From contig NZ_RHHQ01000025.1 in assembly GCF_003710825.1 (NCBI RefSeq), positions 62,001-126,000 on the forward strand: DNA of 64,000 nucleotides. The letters are read 5' to 3'. Under the pieces are notes generated by a model that ran no database searches, had not been told where the DNA came from, and saw only the letters and a program-made list of their open reading frames with translations. This DNA is from Brevibacillus fluminis. GTDB lineage: Bacteria > Bacillota > Bacilli > Brevibacillales > Brevibacillaceae. Shown here piece by piece: positions 1-8,916 of the stretch (within the stretch, counting starts at the first letter, position 1; each line of letters starts with the position of its first letter). A program made the translations under genes and the position numbers.

Positions 1-178
1 AGTCAGCTATCCCAACACCTTTCATATCGGCTTCATTCAAGAAAGCGAGGATCGGGTGAACGAAATCAATCAACGCATGAAGGATGATGGGTTTGATGTG
101 GAACCCCCACAACGATCTCACGCATGGACGTTCTATGTCCGAGCGCCTGGTGGATTTACTGTCGAGGTTCTGTGTTAA
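1..178 (+). CDS. VOC (glyoxalase/bleomycin resistance) family protein, C-terminal part
   Basis: The window opens inside this gene; about 58 codons run in frame from base 2 to the TAA at 176-178. The readable end has the closing pattern of a vicinal oxygen chelate domain: a short helix (ESEDRVNEINQRMKDDG), then a strand with FYVRAPGGFTVEVL, where FxDPxGxxxEv is usual and the terminal E is a metal ligand position in many members. The substrate cannot be told from this fragment. It is followed by a clear terminator, so it does not belong with the next operon. Confidence 0.75.
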   Translation, partial: VSYPNTFHIGFIQESEDRVNEINQRMKDDGFDVEPPQRSHAWTFYVRAPGGFTVEVLC

Positions 179-221
179 TTGATTCCGCTAACGGCGATCG
201 ATAGTTCAAAAATCCAAACAT

Positions 222-253
222 AAAGGCAGCCTCCACAACCGGCTGCCTTTTCT
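222..253 (+). terminator. Rho-independent terminator after the VOC gene
   Basis: An AAAGGCAGCC arm (222-231) pairs with GGCTGCCTTT (241-250) around a 9-nt loop, followed by T residues. It closes the VOC transcript. Confidence 0.85.
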
Positions 254-340
254 ACGCTAACTGGCAGATTAACTCAACAAACTGGCACGAAAGAACGGCT
301 GAATATACTGGCTCATAAAATTTTTTTCGTTCGTTTCAGA

Positions 341-367
341 TGTCACAAATCAGAGCCTTACATCGTT
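341..367 (+). promoter_or_regulatory. ECF41-type sigma factor promoter
   Basis: TGTCACA (341-347), 16 bases, then CGTT (364-367). As I recall the literature, the ECF41 group recognises TGTCACA-N16-CGTC, so both boxes and the spacing fit, with one change in the last base. It lies 33 bases ahead of the FAD oxidoreductase start, and a decayed ECF41-like sigma gene sits directly after that gene, which is the usual ECF41 neighbourhood. Confidence 0.8.
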
Positions 368-400
368 TTATGTGCAAAACGTAAAAGGAGCTGAGAAACG

Positions 401-1585
401 ATGAACGAGCTGACATGCATAATCATCGGAGGTGGCCATGCAGGACTTGCCGCGCTCAAAGCAATAAAGGAAACGACCCGGGGCATGGCGAACGGACGGC
501 GGTTTCGGTTTGTACTGATCGACAAGCAGCCCAGTCATGTGCGCAAAGTGATGTTGTTCAGACCTGCCGCAGCAGGGGAAGAGATTATGGTTCCCTGGAC
601 GCATTATTGTTCAGATGGAGTCGAATTCGTGCAAGGTACGGTAACATCCGTGGATAGTGGGGAAAAACGAATTCGATATACGGATGCACAAGGAAATGAT
701 GCCCGAATTCGTTATGACCTTGTAGTCGTGGCGGTTGGTAGCATCGTTCGGCGACCGGATCCAGAGCAGGGCGGCATCGCCTTGACCGACCCGCAAGCCG
801 CTGCAGACATCCAGATGAACTGGCGTGCCAATCTGCGGAAGGCTACTGGCGAGACGAACCCCGAGGAACGAAAGCGGCTGATGACAATCGCGGTTGCAGG
901 AGCGGGAATCAGCGGAATCGAGACGGCCGCCGAGCTGGCGCTCGCGATGCGGAAGGAAGCTGAGGCGCTAGGGCTGAATTCGTCCGATACCTCCATCTAT
1001 TTGCTAAATGCACAAGAACGGGTGTTCCCGGAAGGGCCTGAGAAAGTTGGACAGAAGTTGGAGCAGACGCTCAACGATTGTGGAGTGACGGTGCTTCACA
1101 ATCGCAAGGCGATGCGAGACGAAGCAGGGGTGGTAACGTTGAACAATGGCGATTGTCTGGCGGCTTCCCTTTGTATATGGACGATTGGTCTAATACCGAA
1201 TCCGGTCCTTCGGGGAATGGGCCTGCCGCTTACTCCTGATGGCCGGGTACTGGTGGATGAATGTTATCGCGTCCAAGGGGTGCCGGGCGTATACAGCATT
1301 GGCGACTGTGCGAAAATCGTCGATCCGACAACCGGCAAGGCGGATCAAATGACGTGCAAAGAAGCTGGGCCGCAAGCGTTACGACTGGGGAAAATCGTGA
1401 TAGCCGATCTGGAGGGTCGTCCCGCGCCGGTTCACAAATCGGTGATGGAAGGTTTCGGCATCGGCTTGGGGGAAAATCGCGGGTTGCTGTGGGTACGCAA
1501 ATGGGGACTTGATATGATCATAACCGGAAAGCTTGCGTGGAAAATCAAGAAGCTGGCATGGGATTGGGCAAGTATGCTTCGATAG
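401..1585 (+). CDS. NAD(P)/FAD-dependent oxidoreductase (NDH-2/AIF-like), ECF41-associated
   Basis: This 394-residue flavoprotein has an N-terminal dinucleotide-binding motif for FAD (CIIIGGGHAGL, residues 6-16), a second Rossmann motif for NAD(P)H (VAGAGISGIETAAELA, about residue 165) and the second FAD-contact motif YSIGDCAKI near residue 300. That order matches class II NADH dehydrogenases and apoptosis-inducing-factor-like reductases, cytoplasmic or loosely membrane bound. The electron acceptor cannot be read from sequence. AAAGGAG lies just upstream of the ATG. The gene follows an ECF41-type promoter and precedes an ECF41 sigma remnant; ECF41 loci typically carry a carboxymuconolactone decarboxylase, an oxidoreductase or an epimerase, and this would be the oxidoreductase. 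Confidence 0.85.
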   Translation: MNELTCIIIGGGHAGLAALKAIKETTRGMANGRRFRFVLIDKQPSHVRKVMLFRPAAAGEEIMVPWTHYCSDGVEFVQGTVTSVDSGEKRIRYTDAQGNDARIRYDLVVVAVGSIVRRPDPEQGGIALTDPQAAADIQMNWRANLRKATGETNPEERKRLMTIAVAGAGISGIETAAELALAMRKEAEALGLNSSDTSIYLLNAQERVFPEGPEKVGQKLEQTLNDCGVTVLHNRKAMRDEAGVVTLNNGDCLAASLCIWTIGLIPNPVLRGMGLPLTPDGRVLVDECYRVQGVPGVYSIGDCAKIVDPTTGKADQMTCKEAGPQALRLGKIVIADLEGRPAPVHKSVMEGFGIGLGENRGLLWVRKWGLDMIITGKLAWKIKKLAWDWASMLR

Positions 1586-1642
1586 AAACAACGAGACTAG
1601 GATTGTAATATTTATAATAGCCCGAAAAAGTCGAGGCGTCGA

Positions 1643-1915
1643 GTGGAGGAATTGTACGATCAATATAGAGCGCTGCTGTTCACGCTGGCTTATCAGTTGA
1701 CAGGCTCTGCGGCAGACACGGTGTAGGACGTGTTTTTTAAGGCGTGCGACGTACATCCCGAACGTTTGGAGGAGCCGAAGGCGTATTTGTGCAAAATGGT
1801 AACGCCGATGCGATAAAATTGAAAATGGGTTAGCCGGTTCCTCGCATCCCTTGAACAAGGTAACGTCGATCAATTGGCCCGGATCTTGGCCGACGCGTTC
1901 AAGGTATATTTCTAG
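1643..1915 (+). pseudogene. Decayed ECF41 (SigJ-like) sigma factor
   Basis: A GTG start preceded by GGCGTCGA opens VEELYDQYRALLFTLAYQL, the start of sigma region 2, and continues to TGSAADTV before an in-frame TAG (1724-1726) where a glutamine is expected ahead of DVF. Reading on gives DVFFKACDVHPERLEEPKAY and LCKMVT, then TAA at 1814. After a large deletion, bases 1835-1912 encode RFLASLEQGNVDQLARILAD, which resembles the SnoaL-like C-terminal domain typical of ECF41 factors, ending in TAG. About 85 of the usual 280-300 codons remain, so no functional sigma factor can be made. The call rests on recognising both ends of the protein in the right order. Confidence 0.85.
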
Positions 1916-2256
1916 GTAATTTCACAAACCGGTAATTGAGTCCCAGAATGCACTTCAATTCATACTGTAAATCTCAGGGAAATCAAGCTGACGTTTCAAA
2001 CACATATGAAGATCTGAGGGAGATAAAACCCTGGAAACATCTGTAATTAGAGGTTGATTAGGAATTAACCGCAGATCGAATAACTTGGCATACTCCTCAT
2101 GCTGAGATAAAAACTGTTTTTTTATCCGGTGTGGTGTGTCAATATGCCAGCTATGCTAAAGGGCTACATCGACCGCGTTTTTTAGTAAGGTTTTGCGGAT
2201 AACGGAGAGCAGCTCTATTACACCTTGGATCACGTGCATTTGATCGACGTGAAAAG
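1916..2256. other. Gene-free stretch, possibly decayed coding sequence
   Basis: No intact gene is visible. A short + strand stretch near 2160-2265 reads GYIDRVF, two stops, then GFADNGEQLYYTLDHVHLID, which looks protein-like and may be another broken gene, but I cannot name a family. The rest is nondescript. Confidence 0.4.
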
Positions 2257-2293
2257 AAAACAGCCTGGCGTATGTGGTACGCCAGGCTGTTTT
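2257..2293 (-). terminator. Terminator of brnQ
   Basis: A perfect 16-bp inverted repeat (2257-2272 with 2278-2293, core CAGCCTGGCGTA) has a 5-nt loop. On the minus strand the stem ends in TTTTC. It lies 25 bases past the brnQ stop. Confidence 0.85.
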
Positions 2294-2318
2294 CATGAAC
2301 GAACAACGATCCGAACCG

Positions 2319-3671
2319 TTAAACTTTATCCATTCGCGGTTGCTGTTGCACTCGTGGCTGTGGCTTTCGCATGTTGCCGATCAAATAGCCGAGTAGCGCG
2401 CCGACGAGCGCAGGTGCAATCCAACCGATCCCTTCCGGATAAAGCGGCAAGCGGTTATAGAATGCGGTGATCACATCGAGAGGTACGCCAAGCTGGACGA
2501 ATGCATCGACCAAGCTGACGATCGCGGTGCCGATGAGCGCGCCGACATAGACAGCGCGGTAGCCGCGGAAATACCGATGGAAAAACGAGAGAATGATGAG
2601 CACAATCGCCAGCGGATAAATGCCGATCAGAACCGGAACGGACAGCGCGATGATTTGGCTGAGACCGAGATTGGCAACAACCGTACTGAACAATGTCAAA
2701 ATCCCGATCAGTTTCCGGTAAGAGAAGCTTGGAAACAAGCTGGCAAAATATTGCCCGCTAGCGGTGATCAACCCGACAGATGTCGTCAAACATGCTAGTG
2801 TGATGGCGAGGCCGAGCAGGACATTCCCGAAGGAGCCGAAAAGATGGTTGACCACCATCGTCAAGATTTGCCCACCGTTCTGGGCATCATGGGCGATCGA
2901 TTGGCTGGTTGCACCCAGGTAGCCAAGCGCAACATAGACGAGCGCCAGGGCGGCGCCTGCAATGACACCAGCGGTGAGTGTAGTCTTGACGAGCTGGCGT
3001 CGGTCGGTAATACCACGTTCCTTCACCGCTTGTAACACGACAATGCCAAAAACAAGCGCGCCGATCGTGTCCATCGTAAGGTAGCCTTCAATAAAGCCTT
3101 TGATGAACGGAGCCTTTTGATAGGCAACGGAAGGCGCAGCGAAATCGCCGATCGGGGCAACAAGGCTGCGGATTGAAATGATCGCGATAATCAAAAGCAA
3201 CAGCGGGGTCAGCAGGTTGCCGATCCGGTCCACCAACTTGGAAGGATTCAGGCATAGCCAATACGTCACGGAAAAATAAATGACGGTATACAGCAGCAAC
3301 GAGAGGTTGCTGGCACCTTCCGCTTGTGACAAAAAGGGAGCCATGCCCATTTCAAAGGCAACGCTGCCGGTACGCGGGATACCAAAAAATGGCCCGATGG
3401 CCAAATAGATGACAACGGTGAATACCAACCCAAATATCGGGTGAACACGGGAGGCAATCGTCTGCAAATTCCCTCCGGAAAAAGCGATAGCTGCTACACC
3501 TAAGAGTGGCAGGCCGACACCCGTTACAATAAAACCAATAATTGCTGACGTATAGCTAGTGCCAGCGGCAAGGCCCATCGAAGGAGGAAAAATCATATTC
3601 CCTGCGCCGAAAAAAAGCGCAAAGAGCATGAGGCCGATCGAGAGGATTTCTTTGTTCGATAATGCTTTCAT
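2319..3671 (-). CDS. brnQ: Branched-chain amino acid:cation symporter BrnQ
   Basis: This 450-residue polytopic membrane protein takes up leucine, isoleucine and valine with a cation. The N-terminus MKALSNKEILSIGLMLFALF followed by FGAGNMIFPPSMGLAAG is the hallmark of the LIVCS family, and about twelve hydrophobic segments follow. I start at the ATG at 3671, which has AGGAG eight bases upstream, rather than at an in-frame TTG 18 bases earlier that overlaps the ribosome site. It is monocistronic, with its own terminator at 2257-2293. No T-box or clear CodY box was found upstream. Confidence 0.93.
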   Translation of the reverse strand: MKALSNKEILSIGLMLFALFFGAGNMIFPPSMGLAAGTSYTSAIIGFIVTGVGLPLLGVAAIAFSGGNLQTIASRVHPIFGLVFTVVIYLAIGPFFGIPRTGSVAFEMGMAPFLSQAEGASNLSLLLYTVIYFSVTYWLCLNPSKLVDRIGNLLTPLLLLIIAIISIRSLVAPIGDFAAPSVAYQKAPFIKGFIEGYLTMDTIGALVFGIVVLQAVKERGITDRRQLVKTTLTAGVIAGAALALVYVALGYLGATSQSIAHDAQNGGQILTMVVNHLFGSFGNVLLGLAITLACLTTSVGLITASGQYFASLFPSFSYRKLIGILTLFSTVVANLGLSQIIALSVPVLIGIYPLAIVLIILSFFHRYFRGYRAVYVGALIGTAIVSLVDAFVQLGVPLDVITAFYNRLPLYPEGIGWIAPALVGALLGYLIGNMRKPQPRVQQQPRMDKV

Positions 3672-3877
3672 GTTGTGTGCTCCTAACAAAATGGAATGGC
3701 TGAAAAAAACGATAAAAAATAGTATAGATGATCATAGCGCAGAAGGGAAGGGTTCAAGAAGTTGAGCGAGTATTCACACTATGCCCATCTCTGTCCGGAA
3801 ACATGCATGGAGCGTTGAAAATGACGTAACACATGCGTAATAATACAGTAGACAAGCGAAAAAGGGAGGAAAACGAC

Positions 3878-4240
3878 TTGATTACAAAAATGGCAACAAT
3901 CGCGGTTTATGTTTCCAATCAACAGGAGGCTCTCACATTTTGGACGGAAAAGGTAGGCTTTGAAGTCAAGCGCAACCAGCCGATGGGTCCGGACGCCAGC
4001 TGGATCGAGCTGGCTCCGCCGCAGGCGCAAACGTGTCTGGTCATTTATCCAAAATCCATGATGCCGGATGCTGAGGAACGAAAGCCTTCCATCGTGTTCG
4101 AGACAGCAAATATCCAGGAAACCTATGCCAAAATGAAAGAAAACGGCGTCGATTTTTTAGAGGAACTAAATCAAATGCCATGGGGGACCTATGCGCGATT
4201 TGTTGACCCGGATGGAAACGAGTTTTTGCTGAAAGAATAG
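3878..4240 (+). CDS. VOC family (glyoxalase-like) protein
   Basis: About 120 residues forming one VOC domain: ATIAVYVSNQQEALTFWTEK at the start, a central SWIELAPP strand and YARFVDPDGNEFLLKE at the end, where DPDGN with a following E is the family signature. Such proteins include glyoxalases, dioxygenases and antibiotic-binding proteins; the substrate is unknown. I choose the TTG at 3878 because GGGAGG sits eight bases upstream; an ATG at 3890 is too far from it. The gene stands alone between brnQ (divergent) and a bidirectional terminator. Confidence 0.85.
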   Translation: MITKMATIAVYVSNQQEALTFWTEKVGFEVKRNQPMGPDASWIELAPPQAQTCLVIYPKSMMPDAEERKPSIVFETANIQETYAKMKENGVDFLEELNQMPWGTYARFVDPDGNEFLLKE

Positions 4241-4271
4241 AGTGAGTGAATCTTTGTTCTGCAACGCCATG

Positions 4272-4310
4272 AAAAAAGGCTGTCCTTTGGAGTAAAGGAC
4301 AGCCTTTTTT
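4272..4310. terminator. Bidirectional terminator between VOC gene and aminotransferase
   Basis: A perfect 17-bp stem (AAAAAAGGCTGTCCTTT with its complement) around GGAGT gives a T tract on both strands, serving both convergent genes. Confidence 0.9.
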
Positions 4311-4318
4311 CTATGCGA

Positions 4319-5626
4319 TTATTTTACTGTGGCTTTTTCCAAATCGAGCACACCTTGATGAATCAGGTTGAACAAGTCCTCGATATCGGATTCTTCGATG
4401 CAAGAGAACGCCACGCGCAAGTCGGTTTCCCCGAGTGCAATCGTTCCGACGCCATATTGCTCAAGCAAATGATTCCGCAACGTTTCCGCGTCGACGGTCT
4501 TCAATTTCAGGCACATGAAGTAGCCGGAGTTGAATGGGTAGTAGTCCCAAACCGCGTCGAACTTGCCGCTGTCCAATACCGCTTTCGTGCGGTTCGCGCG
4601 GCCTTTCATGATCGCGAATTTTTCTTCTTTTTGCGCATGGAACTCTGGGGAGTTCAACGCATGCAGCACGAACGTTTGGGACGGATGTGGACCGCTGGAG
4701 ATGGTTCCACGGATAATGCCCATCGTTTTTTGCTCCAGAGCGCTGAGCAGAGCATCGCTATTGCCGGAGTAGGTGATGAAGCCTACACGGAATCCCCAAA
4801 CATATTCTTCTTTTGTCGCGCCGTCCACTTTGATCGGCAAAATGCGCGGATGCAGGTTGGAGAGCGCACCAAACAGTGATTCAGTCAGCGAGTTTTCAAA
4901 GAACAGGCCGAAATATGCATCATCGGTTACAGCGACCACATTGATACCCGCTTCCGCACCCGCCAGAATTGCAGCAACGATTTCCTTGCCTTCTGTCGCA
5001 TTTGGCGTATAGCCGGTTGGGTTGTTCGGGAAGTTGAGGACAACAATCGCTTTGCCTTTTTCTTTTTGAGCCAGGATCGATTCGCGCAAACCAGCTGCGT
5101 TGAAGGTGCCTTGCTCGTTGTAAAGCGGGTAGTTTACGATTTCTGCGCCACGGCGAATCGTGAAAGTGAGCTCGTAGTTTTCCCAGTTTTTGTCCGGAAT
5201 GATGACGCTGTCACCAGGGCCGGCAAACAGGTCAGCAACGATGCTCAAGCCGTGTGTCAAAGCGTTGGTTACGAGAGGGTTGCCAAATGTTTTTCCTTCA
5301 AGCGAAGGATTTTCTTCGATCATTTTTTTGCGCCATGCCGTGCGGAGCTCCGGTTTGCCGGCAGGCGGCGCATATTCATAAATATCTTTTGGCGCATACG
5401 CGGACAATGTATCTTGAATCACTTTGAGGTGCATCGGCTCGCGGTTTTCCAGTGCGATCCCGATCGTCGCGTTATATTTCTTGGCTTTTGCTTTCGCTTC
5501 AGCGGATTGACTCAAAATGCCTTCTTTTGGAAAGTAAATCTGTTTGCCAAGATCGGACAGCATGTCATAGACGTGCTGATTTTCAGCTTGAAGTGTTTCG
5601 TTTAGTTTTTGCGCTAATGGCTGCAT
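4319..5626 (-). CDS. PLP-dependent class I/II aminotransferase
   Basis: A 435-residue fold-type I aminotransferase, cytoplasmic. Visible landmarks are VLNFPNNPTG (about 197-205, the conserved Asn region), VTDDAYFG (Asp235 and Tyr238, which contact the cofactor ring and hydroxyl) and DGATKEEYVWGFRVGF (Lys272 as Schiff-base lysine, Arg280 for phosphate). The lysine context is unlike the usual SxSK of AspC or the aromatic enzymes, so this belongs to a less common branch, and amino donor and product are left open. GGAAGG lies ahead of the ATG. It is monocistronic and shares the terminator at 4272-4310. Confidence 0.88.
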   Translation of the reverse strand: MQPLAQKLNETLQAENQHVYDMLSDLGKQIYFPKEGILSQSAEAKAKAKKYNATIGIALENREPMHLKVIQDTLSAYAPKDIYEYAPPAGKPELRTAWRKKMIEENPSLEGKTFGNPLVTNALTHGLSIVADLFAGPGDSVIIPDKNWENYELTFTIRRGAEIVNYPLYNEQGTFNAAGLRESILAQKEKGKAIVVLNFPNNPTGYTPNATEGKEIVAAILAGAEAGINVVAVTDDAYFGLFFENSLTESLFGALSNLHPRILPIKVDGATKEEYVWGFRVGFITYSGNSDALLSALEQKTMGIIRGTISSGPHPSQTFVLHALNSPEFHAQKEEKFAIMKGRANRTKAVLDSGKFDAVWDYYPFNSGYFMCLKLKTVDAETLRNHLLEQYGVGTIALGETDLRVAFSCIEESDIEDLFNLIHQGVLDLEKATVK

Positions 5627-5875
5627 AATGACCTTCCTTCCAACAATTCAATTCATCAAAGTGGTTTCTATCGTATTATACCTCTTTCCAAGGAAAGGGG
5701 CGAGTGTAAATGCGAATAATAATTCGCACGATTATAAAAATGTACGTAAATGGTGGTGAAAAGTTGATCGGTAAAATCAAATTTTTCGGGAAACGCCACT
5801 ACAAAATATAGGCTGAATAGGAAGGGCGCACTGCTGAATACTAGATGCGAAGACAATACGGAGGGGTGAATCGTG

Positions 5876-6019
5876 ATGGATAAAAAGGAAGTCAATGTAG
5901 AGATGCAGCAGGTGAGCGCGTATGCCACAAAGCACGAGATGTATCAGGAAGAAGTGGCGTTGTTAGAGGAGACCAAGGATACGCCGAAAGCGCCCATTGC
6001 TGATCCGCGAGAGGATTGA
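5876..6019 (+). CDS. Small acidic protein, function unknown
   Basis: A 47-codon reading frame (MDKKEVNVEMQQVSAYATKH at the start, ADPRED at the end), strongly acidic and without hydrophobic segments. GGAGGGG at 5860-5866 is well placed for the ATG at 5876; a GTG at 5873 is also possible. It is followed directly by a strong terminator, which supports a real transcript. I do not recognise a family; small acidic peptides like this are common among sporulation-associated genes in Bacillales, but nothing here proves that. Confidence 0.6.
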   Translation: MDKKEVNVEMQQVSAYATKHEMYQEEVALLEETKDTPKAPIADPRED

Positions 6020-6026
6020 TATTGCT

Positions 6027-6086
6027 GGATCACAAAAAGCCCGATGTGTCGGAATGCTCCGAAACACATCGGGCTTTTTGTGATCC
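6027..6086. terminator. Long bidirectional terminator hairpin
   Basis: A 23-bp perfect stem (GGATCACAAAAAGCCCGATG... with 6064-6086) whose loop holds a further CGGA/TCCG pairing. It serves the small acidic protein and the convergent GH18 gene. Confidence 0.9.
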
Positions 6087-6088
6087 AA

Positions 6089-7303
6089 TTAAGGTGTGGC
6101 CAGAACGGGCCAAACATCTTTCGCCTCTTCTCCTAGATACCAAGCGGCAATGCCACCGAGCATGTTGGTCGTGGCCAGCTGTTTGCGATAAACCATTGCA
6201 GCACGGTCTTCCAACCAAATCTGATGCTTCTGTCCGTTTTCCGTGAATTCCACATAGTTTTGGGCAAGCGTGCTGTCCCAGCGTTTTTGCAGTTTTTTGC
6301 TCGCGATTAGCTGCTCCACTTGTGCCATCGTGCGCTCAGTCGCCGTCACTTTGCCTGTAGAAACATTCGTGACCCATTCTCGGTTGAAAAGCGGCACTCC
6401 GAGCAGTACTTTTTGCGAAGGAACGTCTTGAAGGAGCAGCCGAAGACCATCCTTTACCCAAGGGAGGGACGCGACGGAACCGGCAGAATCGCTCGTTTCC
6501 CAATGCTCCTCATAGCCCATCATGATAACGTAATCCGCCACTTTTCCCAATGCCGCACGGTCAAAGGAACCGGACCAATAAGGATCGGGGTTATCGCGCG
6601 TCACATCGACAGAGACTGTCATCTTATAAGGATGCAGTGCACTGGCAAGCTCTTTCACAAAAGATACGAATGCCTGCTTGTCTTCGGGCGCAATGTTTTC
6701 GAAATCAACATTGATCCCATCCGCCTGCAAGTCGACCAGCTTTTTGGTGACAAGTGTGACGAGCGTTTGTCTTTTTTTCGGGTCAGCAATCAGGCTTTTG
6801 GTCAACACGTCGTCAAAGTGGTTGCCAAGCAATACCCAAACTTTTTTGCCGGACGCATGGGCCCATTTGACGTAGCGGATGTCGCCAGTTCCATCAACCA
6901 GCGTGCTTTTGTTCAAAAAAAGCCAGCGCGGTGAAACGACGTTGATCCCGGGGGCAGCCGTGCTTTGCCGAATGTAATCATCTGTCGTGCCGAACGAATT
7001 CCAGCCGAGCACAATGCGCGGATAGGTTTTCGTTGTCACGTTTGTTTTCCCGATCCAAACCTGCTTGCCACCTAAAATCTGGATTTCATAAAAAGTAGGA
7101 ACCGTTGAAACAATCGGATACTCTTCCCCATATGACAGGGTGCCCGCCATGTGCGACTGAACGGTTGCCGCTGTGAACGTGTACGCCTTCGGAACCATGA
7201 TTTTTACGACCGTAATCGAAGGGGTGGCTGCTGAGCTATGTATAGGGAATGGAAGCAAGAAAACGAGAAGCAGCAATGTGATACGTATGACAAGTTTTTT
7301 CAA
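6089..7303 (-). CDS. Secreted GH18 family glycoside hydrolase
   Basis: A 404-residue protein with a Sec signal peptide (KK, then LVIRITLLLLVFLLPFP, cleavage probably near SSAA), an N-terminal region of about 65 residues that looks like a small SH3-like or wall-binding part (ending QVWIGKTNV), and a GH18 barrel. The catalytic DxxDxE motif is DGINVDFENI with Glu202 as acid. The long IVLGWNSFGTTDDY and VMMGYEEHW motifs are barrel strands. Substrate is likely a beta-1,4-GlcNAc polymer such as peptidoglycan or chitin. The start is TTG with AAAGGGG upstream. It is a paralogue of the lipoprotein at 8917-9993, sharing long blocks such as SPRW, WSGSFDR and GSVASLPWV. Confidence 0.88.
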   Translation of the reverse strand: MKKLVIRITLLLLVFLLPFPIHSSAATPSITVVKIMVPKAYTFTAATVQSHMAGTLSYGEEYPIVSTVPTFYEIQILGGKQVWIGKTNVTTKTYPRIVLGWNSFGTTDDYIRQSTAAPGINVVSPRWLFLNKSTLVDGTGDIRYVKWAHASGKKVWVLLGNHFDDVLTKSLIADPKKRQTLVTLVTKKLVDLQADGINVDFENIAPEDKQAFVSFVKELASALHPYKMTVSVDVTRDNPDPYWSGSFDRAALGKVADYVIMMGYEEHWETSDSAGSVASLPWVKDGLRLLLQDVPSQKVLLGVPLFNREWVTNVSTGKVTATERTMAQVEQLIASKKLQKRWDSTLAQNYVEFTENGQKHQIWLEDRAAMVYRKQLATTNMLGGIAAWYLGEEAKDVWPVLATP

Positions 7304-7408
7304 GGGTCAAAGAACCCCTTTCCCACGAAACTAAACGACGGGATTTATTGTAAGTGATGGAAAGGGGCTTGAATAGGTAAGGATTGTTGGAAAAAAAGGA
7401 GAAGTACG

Positions 7409-7747
7409 CTATTTTTCGCCGTTCTGTTTGCGCCACGCCGTAAGTCCACCATTCAAGGAAAGCGCAGTAAGCCCTTGTTCCCGCAGCAATGCGGCAGCTT
7501 TTTCTGCTTTGTTGCCCGAAGTGCAGACCGTTACGATCTGTGCTTCTGGAGGTAGATTCGCAATCAGTTCAGACAAACCGTTTTTTTCTTGCATCGCAGC
7601 ATAGGGAAGATGCAAAAGCGGCACGCCATCTAGCTGCAGGCTTCCTGTGCGGAACTTTTCTGCATCGCGCACATCGAGGAGCACCAATGGTGCTTTATCC
7701 TTTGTTTTTTGTACCAGGTTGTCGACAGATAGCGGTTGATGTTCCAT
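7409..7747 (-). CDS. Rhodanese-like domain protein
   Basis: A single-domain, 112-residue cytoplasmic rhodanese. LLDVRDAEKF is the entry motif and VTVCTSGNKA carries the active cysteine that holds a persulfide, in a six-residue CxxGxxx loop typical of sulfur-transferring members; LNGGLTAW is the C-terminal CH2-like motif. It probably relays sulfane sulfur. AAGGAGA lies ahead of the ATG. It is read away from the FhuF-like gene and toward the GH18 gene. Confidence 0.88.
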   Translation of the reverse strand: MEHQPLSVDNLVQKTKDKAPLVLLDVRDAEKFRTGSLQLDGVPLLHLPYAAMQEKNGLSELIANLPPEAQIVTVCTSGNKAEKAAALLREQGLTALSLNGGLTAWRKQNGEK

Positions 7748-7911
7748 GTTCTTTCTCCTTGCATTTGTTTTTTCATGCCTGCGTCAATCATGAAGGCAGA
7801 GCACAAGCTCTGGAAGTAAGATACCATAGGTCCAGGTATCGGGCAACCGTACAAGGTTAACGCTTTATACCCGCACGTTTTCCATTCCTGGCATTGCAAA
7901 GTCGCACCAGT

Positions 7912-7955
7912 TTGGATTACAATGACGCTAATACATAAAATGATTATCATTCTCA
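7912..7955 (+). promoter_or_regulatory. Promoter with Fur box
   Basis: TTGGAT (7912-7917), an 18-base spacer and TAAAAT (7936-7941) form a plausible sigma-A promoter. TGATTATCATTCTCA (7941-7955) matches the 7-1-7 Fur box TGATAATNATTATCA at all but two positions and overlaps the end of the -10, which would allow iron-dependent repression of the FhuF-like gene. Confidence 0.75.
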
Positions 7956-7988
7956 GTTGAATAGGTGAGAGGAGCAAGGTGATTCTGA

Positions 7989-8786
7989 ATGGAAGTCAAT
8001 CAATTGGCCGAACATTTTTCGATCCATCTCCAAAAAAAAGAAAACGCGATCGTCTCGCTCTCTGGAAAAGAAGCACAACATACAGGTAACATGAACGCAT
8101 TGCTCGAGGCGTATGCCCCGCTGATCAAGGCGCAGGAGCCAAAAGCGGCAGTCGCTTATTTTGGCAGCTGGCTCAGCAGTCTGGCATTATGCTTGCAATA
8201 CGCCCTTTCCATGGAAAATAAAGCGCCAGACCTGTCACTTTCCAAACTTGCGATCCAGCTTTACCGTGAAGACGGGCAGGATTACTCATCATTTGCCTTT
8301 GTCGTCGAGAACTGGAAGGAAGTGGACGGGCCATCGGAGGAAGCAGAACGGGCAAGCTGGAGAAAGGAGACGCTGAGCCGGTTCTATGCCGAAACGATGA
8401 GACCGCTGTTGGAAGCAGCAGCGCAAGCAGGCGGGCACGATGTTGGTCAATTATGGGGACAACTACCGACCAAGTTCAACTATTATCTAGAGCATTTCAG
8501 TGATGCGGCGCCTTCCTGTGCGATCAGGCAAAGAATCTCCGCTGATTACGATTATTTGAAAAGCGAGCTTTCACCAGATGTGTTTGGTCGCAAAAAAAAT
8601 CCGTTTGATGTGAAAATTCGCTACATCCCGGACTGGCGCGATGAAAGTAAGCAGGTCAGGCAAAAAAACGTTTGCTGCCTGTATTATTTGACGGAGGGCG
8701 CTCATTATTGCTACACATGCCCACGGATGAAGGAATCCGAACGTGCTGTCATAGCAGAGGAATTGAGGAGCAGCCAGGCAAACTGA
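7989..8786 (+). CDS. FhuF-like siderophore-iron reductase
   Basis: A 265-residue cytoplasmic protein ending in NVCCLYYLTEGAHYCYTCPR. The CC-x10-C-x2-C arrangement (Cys229, Cys230, Cys241, Cys244) is the [2Fe-2S] motif of FhuF-type ferric-siderophore reductases, which release iron by reducing it. The rest of the protein (two helical parts before the cysteines) is poorly conserved in this family. GAGAGGAG and AAGGTG precede the ATG. A Fur box overlaps the promoter, which fits the role. No siderophore synthesis or uptake gene is nearby, so the ferric substrate is unknown. Confidence 0.8.
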   Translation: MEVNQLAEHFSIHLQKKENAIVSLSGKEAQHTGNMNALLEAYAPLIKAQEPKAAVAYFGSWLSSLALCLQYALSMENKAPDLSLSKLAIQLYREDGQDYSSFAFVVENWKEVDGPSEEAERASWRKETLSRFYAETMRPLLEAAAQAGGHDVGQLWGQLPTKFNYYLEHFSDAAPSCAIRQRISADYDYLKSELSPDVFGRKKNPFDVKIRYIPDWRDESKQVRQKNVCCLYYLTEGAHYCYTCPRMKESERAVIAEELRSSQAN

Positions 8787-8916
8787 GGAAGTGGAACGGA
8801 CCTTCCAGCAGACTTTGGATCAATTACTGGCAGGAACCATGTCTGCATGATTCTCCTGCGCAACGCTAATAATTTGAGAGATCCATAAAACGTTGCGAAA
8901 GGATTGTTGCCTGCGT

